A program made the position numbers and the translations under genes. From an uncultured Finegoldia sp. (lineage in GTDB: Bacteria; Bacillota; Clostridia; Tissierellales; Peptoniphilaceae): 64,000 nucleotides of DNA. Below, in pieces: positions 43,870-51,552 of this stretch. The DNA is taken from positions 25,677-89,676 of the forward strand of contig NZ_CAMXVC010000002.1 of assembly GCF_947252345.1 (NCBI RefSeq), written 5' to 3'. Below the pieces are notes generated by a model, which saw nothing but the letters and a program-made list of their open reading frames with translations, had not been told where the DNA came from and ran no database searches. Each line of letters opens with the position of its first letter. Positions within the stretch are counted from its first letter, which is position 1.

Positions 43870-45153
43870 ATGGCAGATTACAGAAAAATGTGGGAAGACT
43901 TAGGAATGGATGTCAATCAACATGACCTCTTGTGCGAAGTTTTACCAGTAGCATTTGGAGATGTGTACTTATCACAAGAAAATAGACCAGAAAAAATGGA
44001 CTATTTCAATATGGTAGTTGCTGAAATTCACGGGATTAGACCGGCTGAATTAGTGGAATTTCAAAAAAACGGTGGAAAAGTCGTAGGAACATTTTGTATA
44101 CACGTTCCAGATGAAATAGTTTTCGGTTGTGGAGCTATCAATACAGGTTTATGTTCTGGTTCACAATTTTGGGTTCCAGGTGGAGAAAAATATCTTCCAA
44201 CAGCGACTTGCCCGTTGATAAAAGCTTCGTTGGGAGCAAGATTTGAGAGAACTTGTCCATTCTTTAGACTTGCAGATTTATTTGTCGGTGAAACAACTTG
44301 TGATGGCAAGAAAAAAGCGTGGGAAATTATGTCAAAAGACGCTCCGATGTATATTTTCGATTTGCCTCAAATGAAAAGGGAAAAAGACGTTGAATTTTTT
44401 AAAGATGAAGTGTACAGATACATAGATAGAATTGAAGAATTGACAGGAAACAAATTAACTCCTGAATCTCTTCATGACGCTATTGTTCTCATTAACAAAA
44501 AAAGACGTGCAATGCAAAGATTGTGGGAATTTCGTAAATTGGACAACGTTCCAATCAGCGGTAAAGATTGCTTGTTGATTTCTCAAATAGCTTTCTACGA
44601 TGACCCAGCGAGATTTGCACAACAAGTCAATGCGTTGTGCGACGAATTGGATAAGAGAAAAGAACAAAATGTTAGCGTATACAAAAAAGGCGCAACGAGA
44701 TTGATGTTGACTGGTACTCCGTTGTCAATTCCAAACTGGAAACTACATCACATTATTGAATCAAGTGGAGCAGCTGTTGTTTGTGAAGAAATGTGTACAG
44801 GTTCGAGATATTTTGAGTTGACAGTAGATGAATCAGGAAAGACAATTGACGAAATGGTTTCTCATTTGACAGACAGATATATGAAAGGAATCAACTGTGC
44901 TTGCTACACTCCTAACACTGAAAGAGTTGATGACATTATTAGACTTGCAAAAGAATACAACGTTGATGGCGTAATAGATGTAAACTTGAAATTCTGCAAT
45001 ATTTACGACACTGAAGGTCACATTGTAGAAAAAGAATTGAAAGACCACAACATTCCAGTATTGGGAATAGAAACTGATTACACTGATGAAGACAGTGAAC
45101 AATTGAAGACAAGAATCGAAGCATTTGTTGAAATGATTGAAAATGGAAAATAA
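43870..45153 (+). CDS. Double-cubane cluster protein (YjiM-like, dehydratase superfamily)
   Basis: 427 residues. Strong resemblance to E. coli YjiM and other double-cubane cluster proteins: 'ATCPLIKASLG', 'TCPFFRLADLFVGETTCDGKKKAWE', 'CEEMCTGSRYF', 'INCACYTPNTER', 'DGVIDVNLKFC', 'IPVLGIETDYTDEDSEQLKTRIEAF'. Cysteines at 76, 87, 95, 114, 129, 144, 305, 309, 343, 345 and 376 are enough for an [8Fe-9S] double cubane, which in characterised members reduces small molecules such as acetylene, azide or hydrazine at very low potential. The physiological substrate is unknown. ATG 43870 follows TAGGGGG; the earlier in-frame start at 43828 is rejected. Confidence 0.88.
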   Translation: MADYRKMWEDLGMDVNQHDLLCEVLPVAFGDVYLSQENRPEKMDYFNMVVAEIHGIRPAELVEFQKNGGKVVGTFCIHVPDEIVFGCGAINTGLCSGSQFWVPGGEKYLPTATCPLIKASLGARFERTCPFFRLADLFVGETTCDGKKKAWEIMSKDAPMYIFDLPQMKREKDVEFFKDEVYRYIDRIEELTGNKLTPESLHDAIVLINKKRRAMQRLWEFRKLDNVPISGKDCLLISQIAFYDDPARFAQQVNALCDELDKRKEQNVSVYKKGATRLMLTGTPLSIPNWKLHHIIESSGAAVVCEEMCTGSRYFELTVDESGKTIDEMVSHLTDRYMKGINCACYTPNTERVDDIIRLAKEYNVDGVIDVNLKFCNIYDTEGHIVEKELKDHNIPVLGIETDYTDEDSEQLKTRIEAFVEMIENGK

Positions 45154-45154
45154 A

Positions 45155-45406
45155 ATGAATTACATCTTGTTCAAAGATGTGGATAATGGAAAAAAATTAT
45201 ACGATTTGATAAAACAAAATTCTATAAAAGCTACAATTGCTCCTACGCCTCGAGTGTTGGATGTGTGTTGCGGGATTTCTATCTTGTATGATAATTTGGA
45301 AGATAAACCCAAGATTGAAAAAATAATAAAAGAAAACAACATAGAAATCAAGGGATTTCACGAAATTGAAAGAGATATTAATCCCAATAGAATGAAATTT
45401 TTATAA
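45155..45406 (+). CDS. DUF3343-family small protein
   Basis: 83 residues: 'YILFKDVDNGKKLYDLIKQNSIKATIAPTPRVLDVCCGISILYDN', the DUF3343 pattern in which the 'APTPR.L...CG' Cys sits near a selenium/sulfur-handling motif. Members are often described as putative Se/S carriers and occur beside activase or selenium genes. Start ATG 45155 is two bases past the upstream stop; its ribosome site is weak (GGAAA). Last gene of the cluster. Confidence 0.82.
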   Translation: MNYILFKDVDNGKKLYDLIKQNSIKATIAPTPRVLDVCCGISILYDNLEDKPKIEKIIKENNIEIKGFHEIERDINPNRMKFL

Positions 45407-45413
45407 AATCAAC

Positions 45414-45440
45414 AAAAGAGCACGTGGGTGCTCTTTTTTT
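45414..45440 (+). terminator. Intrinsic terminator after the redox cluster
   Basis: Perfect 10-bp stem (45414-45423 with 45428-45437), GTGG loop, T run. Confidence 0.88.
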
Positions 45441-45498
45441 AATTCAAGTAATCATTTTATGATAAAATATAATTAGCAATATAAAAGGAGCTAAAAAA

Positions 45499-46866
45499 AT
45501 GAGAGCTGGAATTTTCCAATTTATGAACGATGCTGTTGTATTGATAAACAAACACTCGAAATTCATAAATTTTGTCGCAGAAGAATCTAAGGATTTTTTT
45601 AGAAAAATTTTCGAAACGCATGAAGATGTAATAAACATTAATGCAAGAGTAAAAAAAGAAGACAGCATCAAAGAAAAAATACTGAAACAAAATTATTATA
45701 TGAAATGCGAAAGTGTCGATGAAGTATTGACATTGTTTCCAGATTTAGTTGGTGTAAGAATAGAATGTCGTTTCAACGAAAATGAGAAGGACCTTTACGA
45801 TTATTTAAAGAGGCTTTTTTATTACAGAGATGATGATGGGTATTATTTCTCCAAATACGATATGAGAATCAGGCTTAATTTGGAACAGCCACAGCCACAA
45901 ATGCAAAAAAATGGGTTTGAAATTTACAAAATTGATGCTATTTTCGTTGAGAGCGAGAAAATTAAAATTAATTTTGAAGTGCAAATCAAATCTATGGTTA
46001 ATGTTTTTTGGGGAGAGGTTGACCATTCCATTCTCTACAAAAATTCAAATTATGTGATGACAGAAGATTTGATTCGCGATGTGATGTATTCCATCAAAAA
46101 CAATCTTACAATTATCGACAAACAGCTTAACAGTGTCTACAAAAAAATGATGAAAGTTGAGTCAAACGAAGATGATGCCATAAGACAACAATTCAAAAGC
46201 ATCATAACTAAGATGATTCACGACGGATATTTGCTCAAATTAAAGTACAATTTGGGATTTGTAATAGATATGAGAAATATCGCAAATGTTGTCAGTGATT
46301 ATTTGTTTTCCGTAATGGATATGTTGGAGAAAAATCAGTATGAGGAAAGACTCATAGAGATTTTGAACAAGGCCAATTCAATATCAAACAAACCGATTAA
46401 TTTCGGAGTAAAGTACGATTTTTCTAATTTAGATTATGGAGATTACATTCATACAGCTTTTGCGAAAGGGCTAGACAGCAGACTTAACAAGGATTTTAAT
46501 TGGAATTTTTGCTTGTCAATTATGTTCGCTCTTGATGAACGAGAAGATTATGAAATATTTATGGATTTTGTGTATTATGTAATTTATTCTATTCGAAAAG
46601 TGATTGAAAATGAAATAAGTAATTGTAATATCAACAAAACATACCAAGATATCTTGGTAGATAAACTTCTGAAAAAAAGCATCGAATATCTCTCTGAGTC
46701 ATATAATATAAACAATTTTTCGCAAAATTCTTTTGACATCATAGGAGAAATAGTAAAAGATTTTGTAAAAGACGTTGAAAGTGTTGAAGACATTGAAAAA
46801 TTAGATTTTCTTGAACTTAACAACAGATTTTTGGAAAAATTTGAAGGGATAATCAATGAAAATTAG
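45499..46866 (+). CDS. Divergent RelA/SpoT-domain protein
   Basis: 455 residues. The N-terminal ~185 hold an alarmone-synthetase-like domain: 'INARVKKEDSIKEKI' (Arg50, Lys52), 'PDLVGVRIECRF' (Asp82, matching the synthetase metal Asp), 'NFEVQIKSMVNVFWGEVDHSILYKN' (Glu160, matching the catalytic Glu). The usual G-loop 'YRSxH' is replaced by 'GFEIYKID', so the conserved His is missing. There is no hydrolase HD or TGS/ACT domain; instead a ~270-residue helical C-terminal extension I cannot place. It could be a diverged (p)ppGpp synthetase, a relative using another substrate, or inactive. AAAGGAG ribosome site; overlaps acpS by 11 nt. Confidence 0.8.
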   Translation: MRAGIFQFMNDAVVLINKHSKFINFVAEESKDFFRKIFETHEDVININARVKKEDSIKEKILKQNYYMKCESVDEVLTLFPDLVGVRIECRFNENEKDLYDYLKRLFYYRDDDGYYFSKYDMRIRLNLEQPQPQMQKNGFEIYKIDAIFVESEKIKINFEVQIKSMVNVFWGEVDHSILYKNSNYVMTEDLIRDVMYSIKNNLTIIDKQLNSVYKKMMKVESNEDDAIRQQFKSIITKMIHDGYLLKLKYNLGFVIDMRNIANVVSDYLFSVMDMLEKNQYEERLIEILNKANSISNKPINFGVKYDFSNLDYGDYIHTAFAKGLDSRLNKDFNWNFCLSIMFALDEREDYEIFMDFVYYVIYSIRKVIENEISNCNINKTYQDILVDKLLKKSIEYLSESYNINNFSQNSFDIIGEIVKDFVKDVESVEDIEKLDFLELNNRFLEKFEGIINEN

Positions 46867-47209
46867 ATGTGGGACGGATATTCTTAGAGTTTCACGAATT
46901 GGAAACATAAAAAACATCGACAGATTTTTGAAAAAAGTCTTCACTGAACAAGAAATTTCATACATTGAATCAAAAAACAAAAACATCGAAACCATTACAG
47001 GTATGTTTTGTCTGAAAGAAGCTGTAAGCAAGGCCTTGAAGACTGGAATTGGCAAGATGAGCTTTGTTGATGTTGAGTCTGTACACGATGACGGATTAGT
47101 TGTAAAATTAAATACGGCAAAATTTCCAAAAGTTATTGATATTGATGCGTCCATCTCTCATGATGGTGAGTATGCTGTGGCGATGTGTGTGATTATGTTG
47201 GAGGATTAG
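46856..47209 (+). CDS. acpS: Holo-[acyl-carrier-protein] synthase
   Basis: Transfers 4'-phosphopantetheine from CoA to acyl carrier protein. 117 residues: 'RCGTDILRVSRI' (metal-binding Asp), 'FLKKVFTEQEISYI', 'GMFCLKEAVSKAL' (Glu/Lys motif) and 'DASISHDGEYAVA'. Sits in the acpS-nnrD-alr-mazF order common in Firmicutes. Confidence 0.93.
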   Translation: MKIRCGTDILRVSRIGNIKNIDRFLKKVFTEQEISYIESKNKNIETITGMFCLKEAVSKALKTGIGKMSFVDVESVHDDGLVVKLNTAKFPKVIDIDASISHDGEYAVAMCVIMLED

Positions 47210-47210
47210 G

Positions 47211-48050
47211 ATGGATTTTGTAATAAAAAAAAGAAATCCCATTTCAAATAAAGGAAATTACGGAAGAGTTTGTATAATCGGAGGCTCAAATGGAATGTGT
47301 GGAAGTGTCTACTTGGCAAGTAGCGCAGCTCTTCGTTGCGGAAGTGGACTTGTGTACACTATTGTCCCTGAAATAATTTCTGAAATAATGCAGATAAAAT
47401 CTGTGGAGAATATTATTCTTCCGTTGGAATGTGATGGAAAAAAACTTAGCGTCAATTCAATTACACAAATCACAAATTATCTCCAAGCTAAAAACTGCAT
47501 AGCCATTGGCTGCGGAATGGGCAAAGATGAAATGAATTGGGATTTGATTAAACACACTATCAAATTTTTCAAGAAAAAAATTTTGATAGATGCAGATGGA
47601 TTAAATTCGATAAAAAATTTTGACGAACTTGAATATGAAGATTATTCTGTCGCAATAACTCCTCATCCGTTGGAATTTAGCAGGTTATCGGGATTAGATG
47701 TAGAATACATCAATCAAAATAGACAAAAGGTCGCAGCGGATTTTTCAAAAAAACACCGATGCGTTGTCGTTTTAAAAGGTCACCACACAGTTGTTGCAAA
47801 AAAAGATAAAATATATGTCAACAACACCGGAAATGCAGGAATGGCGACTGCGGGAAGTGGAGATGTACTATCCGGAGTCATAACGAGTTTTATGCACAAC
47901 AGAGATTTGTTCGAAGCTTGTAAATTGGGAGTATATATTCATGGACTCGCTGGAGATTTTGCGAAACAGAATTTAGGAGAAGACAGTCTGATTGCCTCTG
48001 ATATTGTAAAATATTTACCGGATGCGATTAGATTTTGTAAGGAGAAATAA
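47211..48050 (+). CDS. nnrD: ADP-dependent NAD(P)H-hydrate dehydratase
   Basis: Repairs hydrated NAD(P)H. 279 residues with the ribokinase-like fold: 'GRVCIIGGSNGMCGSVYLASSAALRCGSGLV', 'IGCGMGKDE', 'LIDADGLNSI', 'ITPHPLEF', 'VVLKGHHTVVA' and the anion hole 'NTGNAGMATAGSGDVLSGVI'. The NnrE epimerase domain usually fused at the N-terminus is absent, so this is a stand-alone dehydratase. Overlaps alr by one base. Confidence 0.93.
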   Translation: MDFVIKKRNPISNKGNYGRVCIIGGSNGMCGSVYLASSAALRCGSGLVYTIVPEIISEIMQIKSVENIILPLECDGKKLSVNSITQITNYLQAKNCIAIGCGMGKDEMNWDLIKHTIKFFKKKILIDADGLNSIKNFDELEYEDYSVAITPHPLEFSRLSGLDVEYINQNRQKVAADFSKKHRCVVVLKGHHTVVAKKDKIYVNNTGNAGMATAGSGDVLSGVITSFMHNRDLFEACKLGVYIHGLAGDFAKQNLGEDSLIASDIVKYLPDAIRFCKEK

Positions 48051-49225
48051 TGTTTAAATATCAAAGTTACTTGAAGGTTGATTTAGATAAATTAAAAAAC
48101 AACTACAAAGAAATAAAAAGCATAAGCAATTTAGTAAAAATGTGTGCCGTTGTAAAAGCCAATGCTTACGGGCAAGGTTCAGCATGCGTAGCAAAGGAAC
48201 TGGAATATTTGGGTATAGATTATTTTGCGGTTTCAAACATCAACGAGGCGTTGGACCTCAGAAACAGTGGAATTTTCAAACCAATTATGATTTTGGGTTA
48301 TATTGCGACTGAAAACATAGAAATAGCAATTAAAAACAACATAGATTTGACAGTTTACGATTATGAATCCGCTGAAGTGATTAACAACATAGCTAAAAAA
48401 ATGAATAAAATTTGCAAAGTTCACGTAAAGATAGATACCGGAATGACAAGACTCGGATTTCAAGTCAGATTAAAAAAAGAAGAGTGCTTGGAAGAAATTT
48501 TCAAAATTTACAAAATGGATTATATTATTTTGCAAGGAATTTACAGTCATTTTTCAGATGCGGATAGTGAAGATTATTCTTACACAAAAGAACAGTACAA
48601 TACATATATTGGATTTATGATTGACGTTGAAAACAGAGGAATAACTGTCCCAATCAAACACATTGCAAATGATGCAGGAGCGATAATTCACGGATACTTT
48701 TTGGATATGATAAGATGCGGAATCGGACTTTATGGCTATCATGCCTCCGATTATGTCAGAGAAAATTCGAGATTGAATCTTCAGGAAATATCTACGCTTT
48801 ACACGACAGTTTCTATGGTTAAAACAGTTCCAAAAGGAACAGACATCGGCTACGGAAGAACTTTCACAACCAATTCCGAAACAGTCGTAGCCACTGCGAC
48901 AATCGGATATGCAGACGGTTATCCTCTTGAATTATCCAACAAAGCATACGTAATAATCAACGGAAAAAAAGCTAAAATTTTGGGAAAAGTATGTATGGAC
49001 CAAATTATGATAGACGTTTCATTCATCAGAGATGTAAAAGTCGGCGACAAAGTGTTGTTGTTCGGAAAAGATGAAATGGGAGAAATATCGCTGTATGATT
49101 TGGCAGAAATTGCGAACACTAATGTATACGAGCTTTTGTGCAGAGTAACTATGAGAATACCTAGAATTTATACCAGAAACGGCAAAGTCGTCGAAGTATG
49201 TGACTATTTAAGAAAAATAAATTAA
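48050..49225 (+). CDS. alr: Alanine racemase
   Basis: PLP enzyme making D-alanine for peptidoglycan. 391 residues: PLP Lys in 'CAVVKANAYGQG', 'IDTGMTRLGFQ', 'YSHFSDADSED', 'GYGRTF', 'IGYADGYPLELSNKAYVIINGKKAKILGKVCMDQIMID' with the catalytic Tyr domain at the C-terminus. AAGGAG ribosome site. Last gene before the mazF promoter. Confidence 0.96.
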   Translation: MFKYQSYLKVDLDKLKNNYKEIKSISNLVKMCAVVKANAYGQGSACVAKELEYLGIDYFAVSNINEALDLRNSGIFKPIMILGYIATENIEIAIKNNIDLTVYDYESAEVINNIAKKMNKICKVHVKIDTGMTRLGFQVRLKKEECLEEIFKIYKMDYIILQGIYSHFSDADSEDYSYTKEQYNTYIGFMIDVENRGITVPIKHIANDAGAIIHGYFLDMIRCGIGLYGYHASDYVRENSRLNLQEISTLYTTVSMVKTVPKGTDIGYGRTFTTNSETVVATATIGYADGYPLELSNKAYVIINGKKAKILGKVCMDQIMIDVSFIRDVKVGDKVLLFGKDEMGEISLYDLAEIANTNVYELLCRVTMRIPRIYTRNGKVVEVCDYLRKIN

Positions 49226-49262
49226 TCAAATTAAATTTCAGTTGAATTATAATTAATTTATA

Positions 49263-49291
49263 TTGATTTATTAGTTTCTTTTGGATATAAT
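49263..49291 (+). promoter_or_regulatory. Promoter of mazF
   Basis: TTGATT (49263-49268), 17-bp spacer, TATAAT (49286-49291), so mazF can be made independently of alr. Confidence 0.7.
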
Positions 49292-49334
49292 AAAAACAGT
49301 TCTTAAATTAGCGAAGAATTTATAGGGTGAGTTT

Positions 49335-49676
49335 ATGAAAGTAAAAAGAGGAGACATATTTTACGCAGACTTAAGCCCTGTTGTTGGATCTGAGCAGGGT
49401 GGTGTAAGGCCTGTCGTTGTTGTTCAAAATGATGTGGGAAATAAATACAGTCCAACCGTAGTAATAGCAGCTATAACTTCACAAATAAATAAAGCAAAAT
49501 TACCAACACATGTTGCAATAGAACGATCCAAATATGGCTTACCTAAAAATTCAGTTATACTGGCTGAACAGATAAGAACTATTGACAAAAAAAGGCTTCG
49601 TGAAAAAGTAGGTAGCTTTGATGATAGAGTTCTAATAAAGTTGGATGAAGCTTTAAAAATATCTGTGGGTATATAA
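49335..49676 (+). CDS. MazF/PemK-type mRNA endoribonuclease
   Basis: 113 residues of the MazF/EndoA (PemK-like) toxin fold: 'RGDIFYADLSPVVGSEQGGVRPVVVVQND' (catalytic Arg), 'SPTVVIAAITSQINKAKLPTHVAI' (catalytic Thr/Ser), 'LAEQIRTIDKKRL'. Cuts single-stranded RNA at short motifs (UACAU in Bacillus). No antitoxin gene is in the 109-nt gap before it, nor is there an antitoxin in the next gene. In Bacillus the antitoxin EndoAI lies between alr and the toxin. AGGGTGAG ribosome site. Confidence 0.93.
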   Translation: MKVKRGDIFYADLSPVVGSEQGGVRPVVVVQNDVGNKYSPTVVIAAITSQINKAKLPTHVAIERSKYGLPKNSVILAEQIRTIDKKRLREKVGSFDDRVLIKLDEALKISVGI

Positions 49677-49701
49677 CCTAAACTACATATTTTTTAAAAA
49701 G

Positions 49702-49735
49702 AAAGTTATCAAATTTGATTTGATAGCTTTTTTTG
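49702..49735 (+). terminator. Intrinsic terminator after mazF
   Basis: 12-bp stem with one wobble (49702-49713 with 49719-49730), 5-base loop, T run. Its right arm contains part of the next gene's -35 box. Confidence 0.88.
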
Positions 49736-49743
49736 TATATAAT
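49715..49743 (+). promoter_or_regulatory. Promoter giving a leaderless transcript
   Basis: TTGATT (49715-49720), 17-bp spacer, TATAAT (49738-49743). The expected start point, ~7 nt beyond the -10, is at 49750-49751, i.e. the first base of the next ATG. Confidence 0.7.
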
Positions 49744-49750
49744 TTAATCT

Positions 49751-50836
49751 ATGGAAAATTATGATATTTTTAGATTAAATAACTTTTTAATCTACAAAAA
49801 AACCGGAACTGACGGGCTTAGCATATACGACTGGAAAAATAAAAAATTCACATTCAAAAACGAAAACAGCGAACAAGAACTAACGATAATAAACGACAGA
49901 TACATAAATGATGTAAACTGCGACATTGAACTGATTGACCTGGTTGAACGTGAACAGGAAAATTCATTCTCACAAATTGTGGGTTATTACAGTGATATGA
50001 GTGAAGTTCAACTTCACAAAAAAACAATCCTTTATCTTATCAAAGACGGAAATTACAATATGTTACAAGATTTGTTCGACAAAATCGAAGAAGAACAATC
50101 ATATTCGTATCTATTCGCGTACGCAATCAAAAAACTCATACAATATGGAAATAGTCCGTCGCTATTAAAAGGCAAAATCGAATTAACAGAAGAAAACCAA
50201 GAAATAGTCACGACATTATCCATAAGTATGATTTCAGATGCACTATTGGAATACTTTGAATACTTCAAAAATTTCTTCATCTTCACGGCAAATTACGTGT
50301 TCACAATAGATGTCAGAACGTATATACTGATGAATTATTTGACAGATTTCGCATCAAAATGGCGAGAGTTTTTGTACAAATATTCAAGAGTCGATGAAAA
50401 AGAAAGCACGTTTAAATTAATCAACGACTATGTAATTATGATTTCACAAAACTTGGACAACGACAATTACTCTGTTCAAATGGAAAAAGAAATCATATCG
50501 CAAACAAAAAAATACTTAAACGACAAAGATTACAAAAATGTATTTAAAAACTTGTCATCAATTCACGATTCATATTACTTCCTGTTGTTTGTAGAAGAAC
50601 TGATAGAGTACGACAAAGACGAAACATTTGAAAAAGTGTGGGAAATTTATCGAAAGAAACTAAAAAACACATACAAAGACAAAAAATATATGAATATCAT
50701 ACTGGAAATCAAATCGTTCGAAGCCAAAAACGAAGATTTGTACAAGCATTTGAAGAAAAACATAGAGCAAACGTTCAAAAAAAGAACTAAGTTAATAGAA
50801 ATATTAAAATTTGTAGACACATTGAATTTTAAATAA
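49751..50836 (+). CDS. Hypothetical protein, helical, probably leaderless
   Basis: 361 residues of unknown family. The first ~65 look strand-rich ('FRLNNFLIYKKTGTDGLSIYDWKNKKFTF'), the rest is long amphipathic helices rich in Lys, Glu, Tyr and Asn, without signal peptide or clear membrane span. ATG 49751 is the only plausible start: an in-frame TAA lies two codons upstream and the next in-frame Met is past residue 80. There is no ribosome-binding site and the -10 box ends 8 nt upstream. Codon use matches neighbours, so a real gene. Monocistronic. Confidence 0.8.
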   Translation: MENYDIFRLNNFLIYKKTGTDGLSIYDWKNKKFTFKNENSEQELTIINDRYINDVNCDIELIDLVEREQENSFSQIVGYYSDMSEVQLHKKTILYLIKDGNYNMLQDLFDKIEEEQSYSYLFAYAIKKLIQYGNSPSLLKGKIELTEENQEIVTTLSISMISDALLEYFEYFKNFFIFTANYVFTIDVRTYILMNYLTDFASKWREFLYKYSRVDEKESTFKLINDYVIMISQNLDNDNYSVQMEKEIISQTKKYLNDKDYKNVFKNLSSIHDSYYFLLFVEELIEYDKDETFEKVWEIYRKKLKNTYKDKKYMNIILEIKSFEAKNEDLYKHLKKNIEQTFKKRTKLIEILKFVDTLNFK

Positions 50837-50926
50837 AAGAGTTCGGGATTTTGAACTGACCTCCAGAAGTTAGACTTAAAATTAACAAAAAGGTCAGTTC
50901 ATTTATCCTAACTCTTTTATTTATTT
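50831..50926. terminator. Composite bidirectional terminator
   Basis: AAATAAAAGAGTT (50831-50843) pairs with AACTCTTTTATTT (50910-50922), the ends of the two convergent genes. The hairpin would be compact if 50852-50904 (the mini-insertion plus one copy of TTT) were removed. Confidence 0.65.
50852..50901. mobile_element. Putative 50-bp IS3-like mini-insertion (solo ends) in a terminator
   Basis: Ends are perfect 11-bp inverted repeats (TGAACTGACCT at 50852-50862; AGGTCAGTTCA at 50891-50901), and the left end continues CCAGAAGTTAGAC, the look of IS3/IS150-group terminal repeats. It is flanked by TTT on each side (50849-50851 and 50902-50904), a possible 3-bp target duplication. No transposase. 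It could instead be a native terminator stem of coincidental sequence. Confidence 0.45.
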
Positions 50927-51454
50927 TTGAATTATTAATTTATCAACAGGTCTGTCAAACTCTTCGGGTTCTAAATCATCTACTAATTGAAAATTGTAGA
51001 CTATGGAAACTTTGTAGGAATCTTTGCCGATTCTGTCGATAAATCTGTCGTAGAATCCTCCGCCGTAACCTATTCTGTATTTGTTTTTGTCGAAGCAAAG
51101 ACCAGGAACCAACATAAAATCAAATTTGACATCCGATTCAACTGGATTTTTGGGCTCTAAAATTCCGTAAGCTCCAGGAGCCAAATCATCCATGCTTTTG
51201 ATTTTTACTGCAATCATATGTCCTTTGGATTTTACATAGGGAACGTATACGTTTTTTTCTTTTTTCAACAAATCTTCAATCAGCTTGTGAGTATTAAATT
51301 CAGAGCCAAAGCTGACGTAGACAAAAAAGTTTTGCGCTTTTTTGAACTCTTCCAAGTTTTCCAATTCTTTTAAAAACTCATCGTCTACTTTCTGTTTGTC
51401 AGAAATTTCATCTCTTTTTTTTATCATTTGTTTTCTTATTTCAGATTTATTCAT
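50921..51454 (-). CDS. 5-formyltetrahydrofolate cyclo-ligase
   Basis: Converts 5-formyl-THF to 5,10-methenyl-THF with ATP. 177 residues: 'SEIRKQMIKKRDEIS' at the N-terminus, 'VYVPYVKSKGHMIAVKI', 'PGAYGILEPKNP', 'DFMLVPGLCFDKNKYRIGYGGGFYDRFI' and a C-terminal 'EEFDRPVDKLII'. ATG 51454 follows GGGTGAT on the - strand. Monocistronic, divergent from ftsE. Confidence 0.93.
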   Translation of the reverse strand: MNKSEIRKQMIKKRDEISDKQKVDDEFLKELENLEEFKKAQNFFVYVSFGSEFNTHKLIEDLLKKEKNVYVPYVKSKGHMIAVKIKSMDDLAPGAYGILEPKNPVESDVKFDFMLVPGLCFDKNKYRIGYGGGFYDRFIDRIGKDSYKVSIVYNFQLVDDLEPEEFDRPVDKLIIQK

Positions 51455-51527
51455 ATTATCACCCAAAATATATATACCCTAAAAAGAAATAAATATCGAT
51501 TTGATTAAAAAAATTAAAAGACTGTGA

Positions 51528-51533
51528 TATAAT
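51528..51533 (+). promoter_or_regulatory. -10 element of the ftsEX transcript
   Basis: Extended TGATATAAT; -35 is weak (TTAAAA at 51505-51510). It ends 20 nt before the ATG, so the leader is ~13 nt. Confidence 0.55.
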
Positions 51534-51552
51534 AAGGTTTGCGAGGTGGAAA

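Noticed and set aside
49226..49334. MazE/EndoAI antitoxin gene before mazF
   Set aside because: No frame of adequate length exists in the gap on either strand.
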